Source: Clostridiaceae bacterium AF10-41 (GTDB lineage Bacteria > Bacillota > Clostridia > Clostridiales > Clostridiaceae). From it: 46,517 bases of DNA. Positions 34,714-44,264 of this stretch are shown piece by piece. Positions within the stretch are counted from its first letter, which is position 1. Each line of letters starts with the position of its first letter. The stretch spans positions 1 through 46,517 of the forward strand of contig JAQCTH010000025.1 in NCBI GenBank assembly GCA_027686065.1, given 5' to 3'. A program made the translations under genes and the position numbers. The notes below the pieces were generated by a model. It saw only the letters and a list, made by a program, of their open reading frames with translations, was not told the origin of the DNA and made no database searches.

Positions 34714-37425
34714 TTGAACATAGAAAAGAATCTTATACTAATAAAAGGTAAGGATAGTACAGAAAATATAGAGTTTTGTAAATATGAAAATAAAATGTAC
34801 ACCGTAGTTTTCAAAGGTGGAAGAACATATAGATATAATTACGATAACATAACTTGGTTAAGCAATCCTACTGAATTAAATATTAAAAACAAGGCTATAT
34901 ACGCAAATAATAAACCATTAGTTGGAATATTAAAAGCATTAGAATTTAATAATTATATTAAAGTAATTTATAAAAACAATTTTAATAAAACATATCATAG
35001 AAATCAAATAATTGTGGAAGAATCATGTCTTACAAATAAAAGCACTGTAAATTGCTTTGAGTATTTCAAGGAACTTTCAAAAAACATTGGGTTAATTGTG
35101 GATGGACATAAATCATTTCTAGGTAAGCAATATGAAAAAATCTCTTACATTAGTCCTAACAGCGCATTATCATATTATTTAAATCCTACTAAGGAGTTAA
35201 AATCTTCAGTTAATAAAGATACTATTATTTTTCCATTTGGGTTTAATCTAAGTCAAAAAGAGGCAACTTTTAAAGCATTAACTAATCAAATTAGTATTAT
35301 TGAGGGGCCTCCTGGTACAGGTAAGACTCAAACAATCTTAAATATTATTGCAAATTTAGTTGTAGAAGGCAAAACTGTTGCAATAGTATCTAATAACAAT
35401 GCTGCAACAGCAAATGTTTATGAAAAGCTACAAAAGTATGATTTGGATTTCTTTTGTGCAACTTTAGGTAAAAAAGAGAATAAAGAACAGTTTATTAACT
35501 CACAAAGTACTGAATATTTAAATATGGTTAATTGGAACCTTGATGTAGAGTCACAGAAAAAATTGTTGCAAGAGTTAAAATTAACACAAAATTCATTAGA
35601 CAATATGTTAAATAAGCAAAATAAATTGGCTAACTTAAAACAACAGTTATCTGAATTGGAAATAGAAGAACAACACTTTATTAGGGAGTATTTATCTAAG
35701 GATATATTAAACTTAAATTTTAAATCCATATTCAAGTTAAAAGCAGATAAGATAATGAACTTAATCATAGATATAAAAATGATAAGAAATAAAAGTAAAG
35801 GGTTATCAACATTATACAAACTAAGGAATTTACTTAAGTATGGGATAATAACCTTTGATTTTTATAAAGTACAGATTGATGAGATAATTGATTATTTGTA
35901 TAGTTTATATTATAGAACAAGAATAAATGAAATAACTTTAGAGATTCAAGCATTAGAAAAAGAACTTGAAAGATATCATTTTGAAGCTGAAATGAAAAAA
36001 TTTAGTAAAAACTCTATGAGGTTATTTAAGAATTACATAGCATTAAAATATAGCAAAAGTACATTAAGACCATAGTTTATAGAAGAAGATTTATGGAAAA
36101 ACTTTGATAAAGTAATAGATGAATATCCTGTGGTATTAAGCACTACACATTCTTTAAGAAATTGCATTAAAGAGAATTATTTATTTGATTATGTGATAAT
36201 AGATGAAGCATCACAGGTAGATTTATTAACTGGTGGATTAGCTTTATCATGTGCTAGTAATGTAGTTGTTGTAGGTGATTTAAAGCAATTAACTAATGTA
36301 GTAAACAGTCAAGATACAATTCTTAGCAATGAAATATTTAAGAAGTACAATTTGAAAGATGCCTACAGTTTTTCTAATAATAATTTATTATTATCAATTA
36401 CAAAGTTAAGTGATAGTATTCCTAAAACACTTTTAAAAGAACACTATAGATGTCATCCAATGATAATAAGTTATTGCAATAAAAAGTTTTATAACAGTGA
36501 ACTAATTATATTAACTAATGAAGCAGATGGAGATAAATCACTTGCTTTATATAAAACCAAAGTAGGAAATCACGCAAGAGGAAATATAAATCAACGAGAA
36601 ATAGACATTATTATTAATGAAGTTTTACCTTTAGTTAAGGATAGTAAATCAATTGGAATTATAGCACCATATAAATTACAAGTAAAAGAAGTGTCCAATT
36701 TAGTGGATGATGTAATTGAAGTAGATACAGTTCATAAATATCAAGGTAGAGAAAAAGATGTAATAATTTTAAGTACTGTTGCCAATGACATAAATGATTT
36801 TATAGATAACTCCAATTTAATAAATGTAGCAGTTTCAAGAGCAGTTAAGAAATTAATAGTAGTTTCTTCAGATTTTGAAAATTATCACAGCAACCTTGGG
36901 GACTTAATTAAGCATATTAAATATAATAACTTAGACATTATAGAAAGTAATACATCATCAGTCTTTGATTTGCTTTATAGATCATATTCAAATAAGTTAG
37001 TAGAAATCTTAAAGAAATCAAAGAGAATATCAGAGTTTGCTTCAGAAAATTTAATGTATGGACTAATTAAAGAAGTATTACAAGAAAAAGAATATAATAC
37101 TTTAGATATAGCTATTCATGTTCCACTAAAAATAACTATAAAAGATACAAGCAAATTAACTTACGAAGAAAGAAAGTTTGCTTTAAATCCATGGACACAT
37201 AATGATTTTATTATATTTAATAAATTAGATAAGATGCCAGTATTAGTAGTAGAGGTTGATGGATATAAATTTCATGTAGAAAATGAGGAGCAGCTAGTAA
37301 GAGATAAGATGAAGGATCAAATATTAAGTAAATATGACATTCCTATAATAAGATTTAGGACTAATGGTAGTGGTGAAAAGGAAAAGTTGATTGATAAATT
37401 GAGTGAATTATTGAAAGAATCATAG
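34714..37425 (+). pseudogene. SF1 helicase with nuclease-like C-terminus, broken by an in-frame amber codon
   Basis: One reading frame covers 903 codons except for TAG at 36073-36075 (codon 454). The left part starts at TTG 34714 behind AAGGAGATTG and holds Walker A GPPGTGKTQTIL and a coiled-coil insert. The right part, same frame, continues FIEEDLWKNFDKVIDEYP, then DYVIIDEASQVD (Walker B), GDLKQL, EHYRCHP, DTVHKYQGREKDVIIL and NVAVSRAVKK, the usual order of SF1/DNA2-NAM7 helicases. The end carries LVVEVDGYKFHVE and IPIIRFRT, which resembles a DUF2726/PD-(D/E)XK nuclease. The amber would separate Walker A from the other motifs. Both halves look otherwise intact, so the change may be recent or a sequencing error. 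Confidence 0.85.
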
Positions 37426-37856
37426 TCAGATGATTATTACTCTAATTTGATTTATAAGAAGTACAAACTGCCCAGCATTAATTATTGAAATGCCATTGTG
37501 TTAGTATAAAGTAGTTATTTAGTAGGTCTATCCTATTATTTAGGAATGTAAATGTCACCACCCTTGGTAAAAAGAAACAATTAAATTGAAGTGGTTTTTA
37601 ATAAAGTACCTTACAAAATAATTGTAAGACAATGTGGGCAAAAAAACTATAAAATAATGCTTAGCCAAGGAAAATCAAGGGTTTCATACAGTGGATATTT
37701 GTAATTATAGCAATATAAAAGAAAATATAATAGATTAATTTTGATACGCGTAGGGGGATGAAGTCTTACCTACTTGTTTTTCCTGTCCAATCAATAAATA
37801 TTCACAAAACTATTTTAATATGATAATATGCAATTATAGGACAAAGGGGGTTATTT
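37426..37856. other. Long intergenic region, possible decayed sequence
   Basis: No gene I can support. A short minor frame (Q C G Q K N Y K I M L S Q...) near 37630-37705 has no family. A weak promoter TTCACA (37801-37806)/TAATAT (37824-37829) with 17-base spacer precedes the next gene. I saw no recognisable riboswitch. Confidence 0.5.
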
Positions 37857-39344
37857 ATGATTAAGAAAAAATTCAAAATTTTTCTCAGTGCTATGATTTT
37901 TACACCAATTTTTTCATTAGGCTTTTCACCGCTAGAAGAAGCTAAGGCATATAATGCTGGTGGAGATGGGATAATCAGAATTAACTCATGGGATATTAAT
38001 AATTTTAATGGTAAATTAGATTTATGGACACAAACTAGAATCAACTATGCTCCAGAAGAAGTAAAGAATAGATTTGTATCTGGAGATTTTGATGGCAATG
38101 GTGAAGATGAAATTGCTTCATTTTATGATTATGGTAACTCAACAACTAAAATCCATCGTTTCTATGACGAAGGAGGGGGATATAAGACCTCAACTCCTTG
38201 GAGTTCTTTGACCGGGAATTTTAATGCTGATAGAATTACAAATAGAGTGGTAGCTGGTGATTTTAATGGTGATGGCAGTGATGAAATATTAGCGCTTTAT
38301 GATTATAAAAATTCAACTGTAACTATGTTTCAATTTTCATTAAATTCAGATGGACAAGCTTTTAGTAGTAAATCAGTATGGAGTTCGAAAAGATTTACAG
38401 GGGATAAAGTTACAGCTATGGTATCAGGAGATTTTAATGGTGATGGCAGTGATGAGGTATTAATCTTCTATGATTATGGAAATAATGTTACTGGCATGTT
38501 TGAACTAAAAATGAATGCAGATGGAACATTTACAGATAGATATGCTTGGGAGTCTAAAACATATGATTCAAATAATATTAGAAATAAAACTGTTGCTGGA
38601 GATTTTAATGGTGATGGCAGTGATGAGGTAGCAATGTTTTATGATTACGGAAATGGAACAACTAAAATATGGACTTTATATAATTATAATAATGTCTATT
38701 CAATTCAGCTAACATGGGATGCAGCAGCTTTTGATTCATCTAAAATAGATGGAAAAGTGGCTGCAACAAGTAATAAGAATGGAAGTAAGGATAAAATAGT
38801 AGCATTATATGATTATGGAGATAATAAAACAGGAATCTTTACATTTGATTTAAACGATAACAATAAGTTTGTTGCTACAAAAGTGAAAGATTTGAATAAT
38901 TACGAATCAGAGAGAATTAAAGGAAGAGTATCAATAGGGAGATATAATGGACAAGATACCAGATTAGTAGCAATGTATGATGGGACTGTGGTACAATCAC
39001 AAACTAAAGGAGATAAAGTCATTGTTGAAGCAAAGAAACAAATAGGGAAAAAATATCTATATGGAGCAACAGGACCAGATAGATTTGACTGTTCTGGTTT
39101 GGTTCAATATGTACTTAAAAAGGCAGTTGGTATTGATTTACCAAGAACAACTTATCAGCAAATTAACGTTGGAACTCCTATATCATATAGTCAATTGCAA
39201 CCAGGAGATTTAGTATTTACTTATGGCGTAGACCATGTTGGAATTTATGTAGGTGGGGGTAAATACATACATGCACCTTATGAAGGGGAAACTGTTCAAA
39301 TTTCACCTATAACAGATTTTTATGCAGCAAGAAGAGTATTATAG
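37857..39344 (+). CDS. Secreted FG-GAP-repeat protein with NlpC/P60 peptidase domain
   Basis: A 495-residue secreted protein: signal peptide to about residue 31 (SLGFSPLEEAKA), then FG-GAP/VCBS-type repeats at about residues 60-370 containing VSGDFDGNGEDEIASFYD and close copies (GDFNGDGSDE occurs three times), a calcium-binding beta-propeller-like layout. The C-terminal NlpC/P60 domain (about 380-495) has Cys412 in FDCSGLVQY, His in VDHVGIYVGG and His in IHAP, the expected catalytic triad. It would cleave peptidoglycan stem peptides, with the propeller as a wall or ligand binding module. AAAGGGGG precedes ATG 37857. Not clearly operonic. Confidence 0.9.
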   Translation: MIKKKFKIFLSAMIFTPIFSLGFSPLEEAKAYNAGGDGIIRINSWDINNFNGKLDLWTQTRINYAPEEVKNRFVSGDFDGNGEDEIASFYDYGNSTTKIHRFYDEGGGYKTSTPWSSLTGNFNADRITNRVVAGDFNGDGSDEILALYDYKNSTVTMFQFSLNSDGQAFSSKSVWSSKRFTGDKVTAMVSGDFNGDGSDEVLIFYDYGNNVTGMFELKMNADGTFTDRYAWESKTYDSNNIRNKTVAGDFNGDGSDEVAMFYDYGNGTTKIWTLYNYNNVYSIQLTWDAAAFDSSKIDGKVAATSNKNGSKDKIVALYDYGDNKTGIFTFDLNDNNKFVATKVKDLNNYESERIKGRVSIGRYNGQDTRLVAMYDGTVVQSQTKGDKVIVEAKKQIGKKYLYGATGPDRFDCSGLVQYVLKKAVGIDLPRTTYQQINVGTPISYSQLQPGDLVFTYGVDHVGIYVGGGKYIHAPYEGETVQISPITDFYAARRVL

Positions 39345-39534
39345 TTTTTATAAATTAAGATTGAACAATATGCTTAAGTACTACTTAAAGATGGAAGTAT
39401 AGATGCTATTGTTGAGACATTTAGTGAGACTGAATTTCTTGCAGATGAATAGAGGATTAGGATACTATGATATAAGTATTGATAATGTTGAAAAAGCAAT
39501 AAAACTAAGTAATAATAAAGCACTTGCTAATTAA
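39345..39534 (+). pseudogene. Gene remnants after the NlpC/P60 gene
   Basis: Two coding-like pieces lie in different frames: LKDGSIDAIVETFSETEFLADE then stop (about 39384-39452), and a 29-codon frame from ATG 39445 to TAA 39534 (MNRGLGYYDISIDNVEKAIK start). They could be the tail of a decayed gene. No family recognised. Confidence 0.3.
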
Positions 39535-39550
39535 AATAGTAAGTGCTTTT
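39517..39550 (+). terminator. Rho-independent terminator
   Basis: AAAGCACTTGCTA (39517-39529) pairs with TAGTAAGTGCTTT (39537-39549), one G-U pair, followed by a short T run. Confidence 0.7.
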
Positions 39551-39777
39551 TATAGTTAGAATTAAATAAGATATAGAAATTCTTAAACTAAGGTTTTTTA
39601 CTAAAGATATTTTTATATGTAAGAAAAAATTAACATAGAAAGAGAGCCTGTATTTGTGCAAATATATACATTATCTTGAAATTGATGTTATAATTAGGAT
39701 ATAACTTAACTATAATTTATTACATAATCATAGAGTTGGTCGAATTAATGATTTTTATTTTGAGAGGTGATATAGGT

Positions 39778-39969
39778 ATGAAGAATTTTGTTTCAAATTA
39801 TCTACTTAAATATATTTTTCTATTTTGCTTTTTCTTACTTTTAGGACAACTAATCAAATCATTAAATATGGATTTTAGCAAGGCGTTTGCTTTTGTATGT
39901 GGAATGATATTGTATGACGTAATAATCTATCTATATAAGCAGATAAAGAAAGGTAAAATTAATTCGTAA
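39778..39969 (+). CDS. Small membrane protein, hypothetical
   Basis: A 63-residue protein starting MKNFVSNYLLKYIFLF with two hydrophobic helices (about residues 9-26 and 34-53) and a basic tail (KQIKKGKINS). AGAGGTGAT precedes ATG 39778; the in-frame GTG/TTG 39736 region is unsupported. It is followed by a terminator, so it is a stand-alone gene. It could be a small holin-like or regulatory membrane protein, but nothing in it identifies a function. Confidence 0.6.
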   Translation: MKNFVSNYLLKYIFLFCFFLLLGQLIKSLNMDFSKAFAFVCGMILYDVIIYLYKQIKKGKINS

Positions 39970-39999
39970 TCTTAAACTAAGTGGAAGCTATTTATTTAG

Positions 40000-40032
40000 A
40001 AAAGCCAATGTAATGAAGCATTGGCTTTTGTT
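40000..40032 (+). terminator. Rho-independent terminator
   Basis: AAAAGCCAATG (40000-40010) pairs with CATTGGCTTTT (40019-40029), eight-base loop. Confidence 0.8.
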
Positions 40033-40061
40033 GTATTTAAAACAACTTTTTTTAGATAGAG

Positions 40062-40390
40062 GTGTACAATCTCTTAAAAGGCATTGATTACAATATACCA
40101 ACACAAAAATATATGGAACTTGAATTATTTAAAGTAAAAGAAACAATAATAATAAAAAACAATTGGCAAACAGAACTAAGGGAAAAAACTAAGGTAAAAT
40201 GGAAGGGGCGGATATATTTTATTAATAAGTTTATTGAGCATAGTAATGACATAACATATTCGTAAGCAGCTGTATAAAGGGAGAAGAAGCTAGAATTATT
40301 TCTATAGGCAAGTCTTTAAATTACCCTCCTATGCTTGAATCTTACTTTGAATATATAAATATTATAAGTAATAAAAATAGTACACTATAA
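40062..40390 (+). pseudogene. Small gene with an apparent frameshift
   Basis: Frame 1 (40062-40265, 67 codons from GTG) ends at TAA. A second frame opens after the stop at 40247-40249 and continues to TAA 40388-40390 (CIKGEEARIISIGKSLNYP and onward). Joined by a shift within 40250-40265 they would encode about 110 residues of similar, charged composition. It may be a broken gene or two chance frames. No family recognised, and the GTG start lacks a strong ribosome site. Confidence 0.3.
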
Positions 40391-40461
40391 CTATATATGA
40401 GGAAAGAAATATATTATAATTTAATAAGTAAACTAAAAAAATAATTAGGGGGAAACAAAGG

Positions 40462-41568
40462 ATGTTAACTGTATTAAAAAAGTTAATTTTAGTTTTTGCT
40501 ATAATTCAGCTACCGATGATGGTAGGGTGTGAAGCAATCAATGAGAATTTAGTTGAGGATTATGAAGGATATTATAATGCTGTAAAAGAGGGACTATCTA
40601 ATTATGAAAGTGAAATTGTTGTTGATGTGAAAAACTATGATGAAAATATATTTAATGTGGATATTATAAATGATATTCTAGAAGATAATTTATGGCTTTC
40701 AGGTAATTTTGAGAATACAAAAATTCAAGTAATGGATTTAAAGTTATATTCAAAGATAACAATAGAGCCAGAATATTATGATAGCAAAGAGGTATTAGTA
40801 AATAAGGATAATGAAGTTAATAAGAAGGTAGAAGAAATCATAGGTAAAGTAATAACACCAGAAATGAAGGATTATGAAAAGGAAAAGGCTCTTCATGATT
40901 ATTTAGTTAATAATACTAAGTATGATAAAAGAATTGATACAGGAAGCATGCCAAGTAAATCATATACAGCATATGGAGCTCTAATAGATGGTGTAGCAGT
41001 TTGTCAAGGATATGCTGTAGCTATGGACAAGTTGTTAAAAGCAGCAGGTATAGAAACAATTATTATACTTGGAGAGGCGCGTGGCAATGATGGATACATT
41101 AGGCATTCATGGAATTTGGTGAAGTTTGGTGGTGAATATTATCATTTAGATGCAACTTGGAATGATCCTGTAATGGATGATGGAAGTGACAAACTTAGAT
41201 ATTCATATTTTAATATTACAGATGAACAAATAAAAGTTACCCACAAATGGGATGAAAGTAAATATCCAAAAGCAACAAAAGATGAATACAGTTTTGATAA
41301 TTTAAACCTAGTAGAGAAAGATTCAAATGGAGATGATATAGTGGTAGTTAAAGATAATAATGAGTTCTATAAGTATATAAAAGAAGATTTCTTAAGTAAT
41401 ATAGAAAGTAAAACATATAAGATCCTTGATTTTAATGGTGGAGAAAAAGATATAGAAAATTATATTCAGCAAGCTTTTACAAGTGAATCAAATATAGGAA
41501 ATTGTTACTATACTTTTGGAATCGATGAAATAACAAAATTTGCATATGTATCATTAGCTTTTGAATAA
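40462..41568 (+). CDS. Transglutaminase-like domain lipoprotein
   Basis: A 368-residue exported protein. The N-terminal hydrophobic segment ends in MVGC at Cys24 or so, an imperfect lipobox, so a lipid anchor is likely but not certain. The middle shows a transglutaminase/protease-like fold with Cys181 (GVAVCQGYA), His215 (IRHSWNLV) and Asp230 (YHLDATWNDP), the catalytic triad of the superfamily. The C-terminal 100 residues are unassigned. Such proteins often act on cell-wall peptides. A TATAAT at 40415-40420 could be its -10. Confidence 0.82.
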   Translation: MLTVLKKLILVFAIIQLPMMVGCEAINENLVEDYEGYYNAVKEGLSNYESEIVVDVKNYDENIFNVDIINDILEDNLWLSGNFENTKIQVMDLKLYSKITIEPEYYDSKEVLVNKDNEVNKKVEEIIGKVITPEMKDYEKEKALHDYLVNNTKYDKRIDTGSMPSKSYTAYGALIDGVAVCQGYAVAMDKLLKAAGIETIIILGEARGNDGYIRHSWNLVKFGGEYYHLDATWNDPVMDDGSDKLRYSYFNITDEQIKVTHKWDESKYPKATKDEYSFDNLNLVEKDSNGDDIVVVKDNNEFYKYIKEDFLSNIESKTYKILDFNGGEKDIENYIQQAFTSESNIGNCYYTFGIDEITKFAYVSLAFE

Positions 41569-41581
41569 GATTTGGTTTTAG

Positions 41582-41744
41582 AGAGTAGTAGGTTTAAATG
41601 AATTTGCTAAAGAGAAAAATCAAGAAACTATCGAAAAGGTTAATAAACTAATAGACAAGTTGAAGAATTCTAAGACTAAGAGCAATTCAAAAAGGTGTTC
41701 CAAATGTTAGTGTAGTTGCTACATCTAAAGATAAGAAAATCTAA
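41582..41744 (+). pseudogene. Remnant of a small gene in two frames
   Basis: A stretch VGLNEFAKEKNQETIEKVNK and on, ending at TAG 41708-41710, overlaps a second coding-like piece RAIQKGVPNVSVVATSKDKK ending at TAA 41742-41744 in another frame. No start with ribosome site is present. Likely a decayed or frameshifted gene tail; no family recognised. Confidence 0.3.
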
Positions 41745-41812
41745 TTATTCAATTAGTTGATATGGAAGAACTTAAAGATGAAAATAAAAGTATAAAATAC
41801 AGAGGAGAAATT

Positions 41813-42784
41813 ATGAAAGTTACAGATAGTATCTATGGTGAGTTTGAGGTTGAACCAATTTTAGAAGAACTTATAAAAACAAAAGAGGTACAACGATTAA
41901 AGGGAATTCATCAGGGTGGAGCAAGTTATTTGATTAATATTGAATGGAATGTTACTAGATATGAACATTCTGTTGGTACAATGTTGTTTATAAGAATAAT
42001 GGGGGGGAGTATTGAGGAACAGATAGCAGGTTTATTACATGATATTTCTCACACTGCCTTTTCACACGTTATTGACTTTGTTTTTAAAAATAGTAATGAA
42101 GATTATCATGAAAAAATATATGATGAAATTATTGAATCTTCTAATATCCCTAAAATACTATCAACTAATGGATATGATTATAAGGATATACTTTTAAATG
42201 AGTCTAAGTGGACAATACTTGAAAAGAGAGCACCTAAATTATGTGCAGATAGAATAGATTATACATTAAGAGATATGTATCATTATGGGTTTATATCAAA
42301 AGATGAAATTAAGACATTTCTAAGTAATTTATCTGTAGTTGAAGGAGAGATCGTAGTTAATTCTGTGGAGATTTCTGAATGGTTTGTAGATGTATATTAT
42401 AAAGAGGTTATAGGATTTTTTATGAATCCATTAAATGTATATGCTTATGATAGATTATCTAAAGCATTAGAAATAGCAATTAGATTACATGAAATTACTT
42501 TAGAAGACTTATTAAAAGAAGATGGATATGTATATAGTTTACTAAGGAATTCTAGTTCAGAAGAAGTAAGAAACTTAATTGAATCAATAAATAGTCAAGT
42601 AAGATTAATAGAAAATAAAGATAGATATGACATATTTCAAAAAAGTAAGATAAGGCTAATTGATCCAACTATAGATATTGGTGGGAAACTCTATAAAACT
42701 TCAGAAAAGTCAAGCGTTGTGAAAATATTAAATGATAATGCATTAAAAAAGTCTGAGGAAGGTGTATATATTAGGATCTATTAA
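41813..42784 (+). CDS. HD-domain phosphohydrolase (SAMHD1/dGTPase-like)
   Basis: A 323-residue HD-superfamily protein. The metal ligands appear in order: His in RYEHSVGT, His-Asp in LLHDISHTAFSH and Asp in CADRIDYTLRD. VQRLKGIHQGGASYLI resembles the nucleotide-recognition start of SAMHD1/YdhJ-type enzymes, so a (d)NTP or related substrate is plausible. In some neighbourhoods such proteins act in antiphage defence, but there is no defence gene next to it except the broken helicase. AGAGGAGAAATT precedes ATG 41813, chosen over in-frame ATG 41762. Confidence 0.85.
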   Translation: MKVTDSIYGEFEVEPILEELIKTKEVQRLKGIHQGGASYLINIEWNVTRYEHSVGTMLFIRIMGGSIEEQIAGLLHDISHTAFSHVIDFVFKNSNEDYHEKIYDEIIESSNIPKILSTNGYDYKDILLNESKWTILEKRAPKLCADRIDYTLRDMYHYGFISKDEIKTFLSNLSVVEGEIVVNSVEISEWFVDVYYKEVIGFFMNPLNVYAYDRLSKALEIAIRLHEITLEDLLKEDGYVYSLLRNSSSEEVRNLIESINSQVRLIENKDRYDIFQKSKIRLIDPTIDIGGKLYKTSEKSSVVKILNDNALKKSEEGVYIRIY

Positions 42785-42868
42785 AGCAATATCCCATTAA
42801 AAATACGCCATAATCCTATAATAACTCTAAAAACTATTGCAATATAATATATATTTTCTCTTACGATT

Positions 42869-42955
42869 TCATTTATGTGATAGTGGAATAAAAGATTCCT
42901 CAATTTCAACTACAGAATCTACATCGCAAGTCCCCATGAATTATCGCCTAATATA
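42869..42955 (-). pseudogene. Minus-strand gene remnant
   Basis: On the minus strand, ILGDNSWG (from about 42955) and, in a shifted frame, CDVDSVVEIEESFIPLSHK ending TGA at 42869-42871 read as one broken C-terminal tail. GDNS resembles a signal-peptidase motif, but the match is too short to assign. No start or ribosome site is present. Confidence 0.25.
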
Positions 42956-42960
42956 AAAAC

Positions 42961-42995
42961 CTTTCTTAAGTTATACATCAATATACTTAAGAAAG
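42961..42995. terminator. Hairpin terminator
   Basis: CTTTCTTAAGT (42961-42971) pairs perfectly with ACTTAAGAAAG (42985-42995). Confidence 0.6.
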
Positions 42996-43125
42996 TATGA
43001 CCTTTGAAATTTGAATAGTACTGTATTTACAAAATATGTTATAATTAACTTGTGATTGTATTAGATTATATTCTGTAAATTAGTAGTTTATGGAGTATTT
43101 ATAATAATTATATGAGGGGTAATAT

Positions 43126-43980
43126 ATGTTTTGGATAGTGATAGTTTTTATCTTGATTGCAATAATGATATACCTGGCAATGCCTGGTGGTAAACTTTGG
43201 AAAGAATATTTAACAGATGTAAAAAGTTCCTTGACCGAAACAAATACTCAAAGAAACATGAAGAGTATATTTACTGAAGATTATGTTGTTGAACTTCCTA
43301 CGTTGCTCCGTCGTCATATCATCAATGGGGGATATATAGGTAAGCCTTTTATGGATAACATGATGATATATTTTCACAATACAAAGTTTCGTATGTCAGC
43401 AGGCAAAAAAACAACTAAAATTAAATTCATGCAGGTTAATTTTGTAAATAGACCAGATCGGCATGCTTTCTTAACAGGAAGAATTGCTGGGATTCCATTG
43501 CAGGCGAAAGACAGTGTGTTGGATGGATTTGGATCTATGACGGGTGTGATTGCTAAGAAGTTTCAACTTTTCCATTCTACTGGGGTAGAAATGAATCAAG
43601 GTCAGTTGATAACAGCGTTGGCTGATGCAGTATATATGCCATCCTTGTTTTTACAGAAATATGTGTCATGGACAGTTGTTGATGATTATACCGTTGAAGG
43701 ACAGATTTCATGGAAGGGTGTTACTGCTAAGGGAAACTTTACTTTTGACAACAATGGAAACATTATACGTTTTTATACTAATGACAGATATATGGACGAA
43801 AATGGGAAAGGTAGCTCGCTTGTACCGTGGTATGTAACTTATTCTGATTACAAAGAACAGAATGGTTACTTTCAGCCAGGAAGCGTTAGTGTAAATTGGA
43901 TACTTCCGGATGGTGACTACACATATTTTGTGAGCAACCACATTGAAATTCAATACTCAATAAATAAAGTCTTTCTATGA
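43126..43980 (+). CDS. Membrane-anchored DUF6544-like protein
   Basis: A 284-residue protein with one N-terminal membrane span (residues 1-20), then a soluble domain with LRRHIINGGYIGKPFM, RPDRHAFLTGRIAGIPLQ and a VSWTVVDDYTVEGQISWKGV beta-rich region. It looks like the DUF6544 family, of unknown function. Codon use is richer in C and G than the neighbours (for example runs such as CTCCGTCGTCAT), suggesting transfer from a less AT-rich Firmicute. ATG 43126 follows GAGGGG. Its promoter is an extended -10 type. Confidence 0.7.
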   Translation: MFWIVIVFILIAIMIYLAMPGGKLWKEYLTDVKSSLTETNTQRNMKSIFTEDYVVELPTLLRRHIINGGYIGKPFMDNMMIYFHNTKFRMSAGKKTTKIKFMQVNFVNRPDRHAFLTGRIAGIPLQAKDSVLDGFGSMTGVIAKKFQLFHSTGVEMNQGQLITALADAVYMPSLFLQKYVSWTVVDDYTVEGQISWKGVTAKGNFTFDNNGNIIRFYTNDRYMDENGKGSSLVPWYVTYSDYKEQNGYFQPGSVSVNWILPDGDYTYFVSNHIEIQYSINKVFL

Positions 43981-44264
43981 CTTAATTATATGACCTTCGC
44001 AGCAGTAGGCTAAGTAGTTTGATTTATTTTATTTCAAGAATATGAATTTATTTAATTCTAATTTAAACCATTAATGGAATTAACTTTAATATTAAATATT
44101 CGGAAATTAACATCGGTATTTTTAGTGTGTAGTTTAAATACAATACGTGATTTAAATTAAGTAATAAAACTTTCATTGAAAACTGAATAGTGAAATATTG
44201 GGAAAATATATTATAATTAAATTGTAAGTGTAATATATTACAAAGTTATAAGGGAGGAGAAATC
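43981..44264. other. Intergenic region before the lipoprotein gene
   Basis: AT-rich, no gene seen. TATAAT at 44212-44217 is a possible -10 without a good -35; GGGAGGAGA at 44252-44260 is the ribosome site of the next gene. Confidence 0.5.

Larger units (their letters stand above)
42785..43125. other. Intergenic region with terminator, remnant and promoter
   Basis: Holds the minus-strand remnant (42869-42955), the hairpin at 42961-42995, and an extended -10 (TGTTATAAT at 43037-43045) serving the gene at 43126. Nothing else is recognisable. Confidence 0.5.

Noticed and set aside
37740..37800. Possible riboswitch before the NlpC/P60 gene
   Set aside because: No match by eye to cyclic-di-GMP or cyclic-di-AMP riboswitch cores; only a weak GTAGG/CCTAC pairing.
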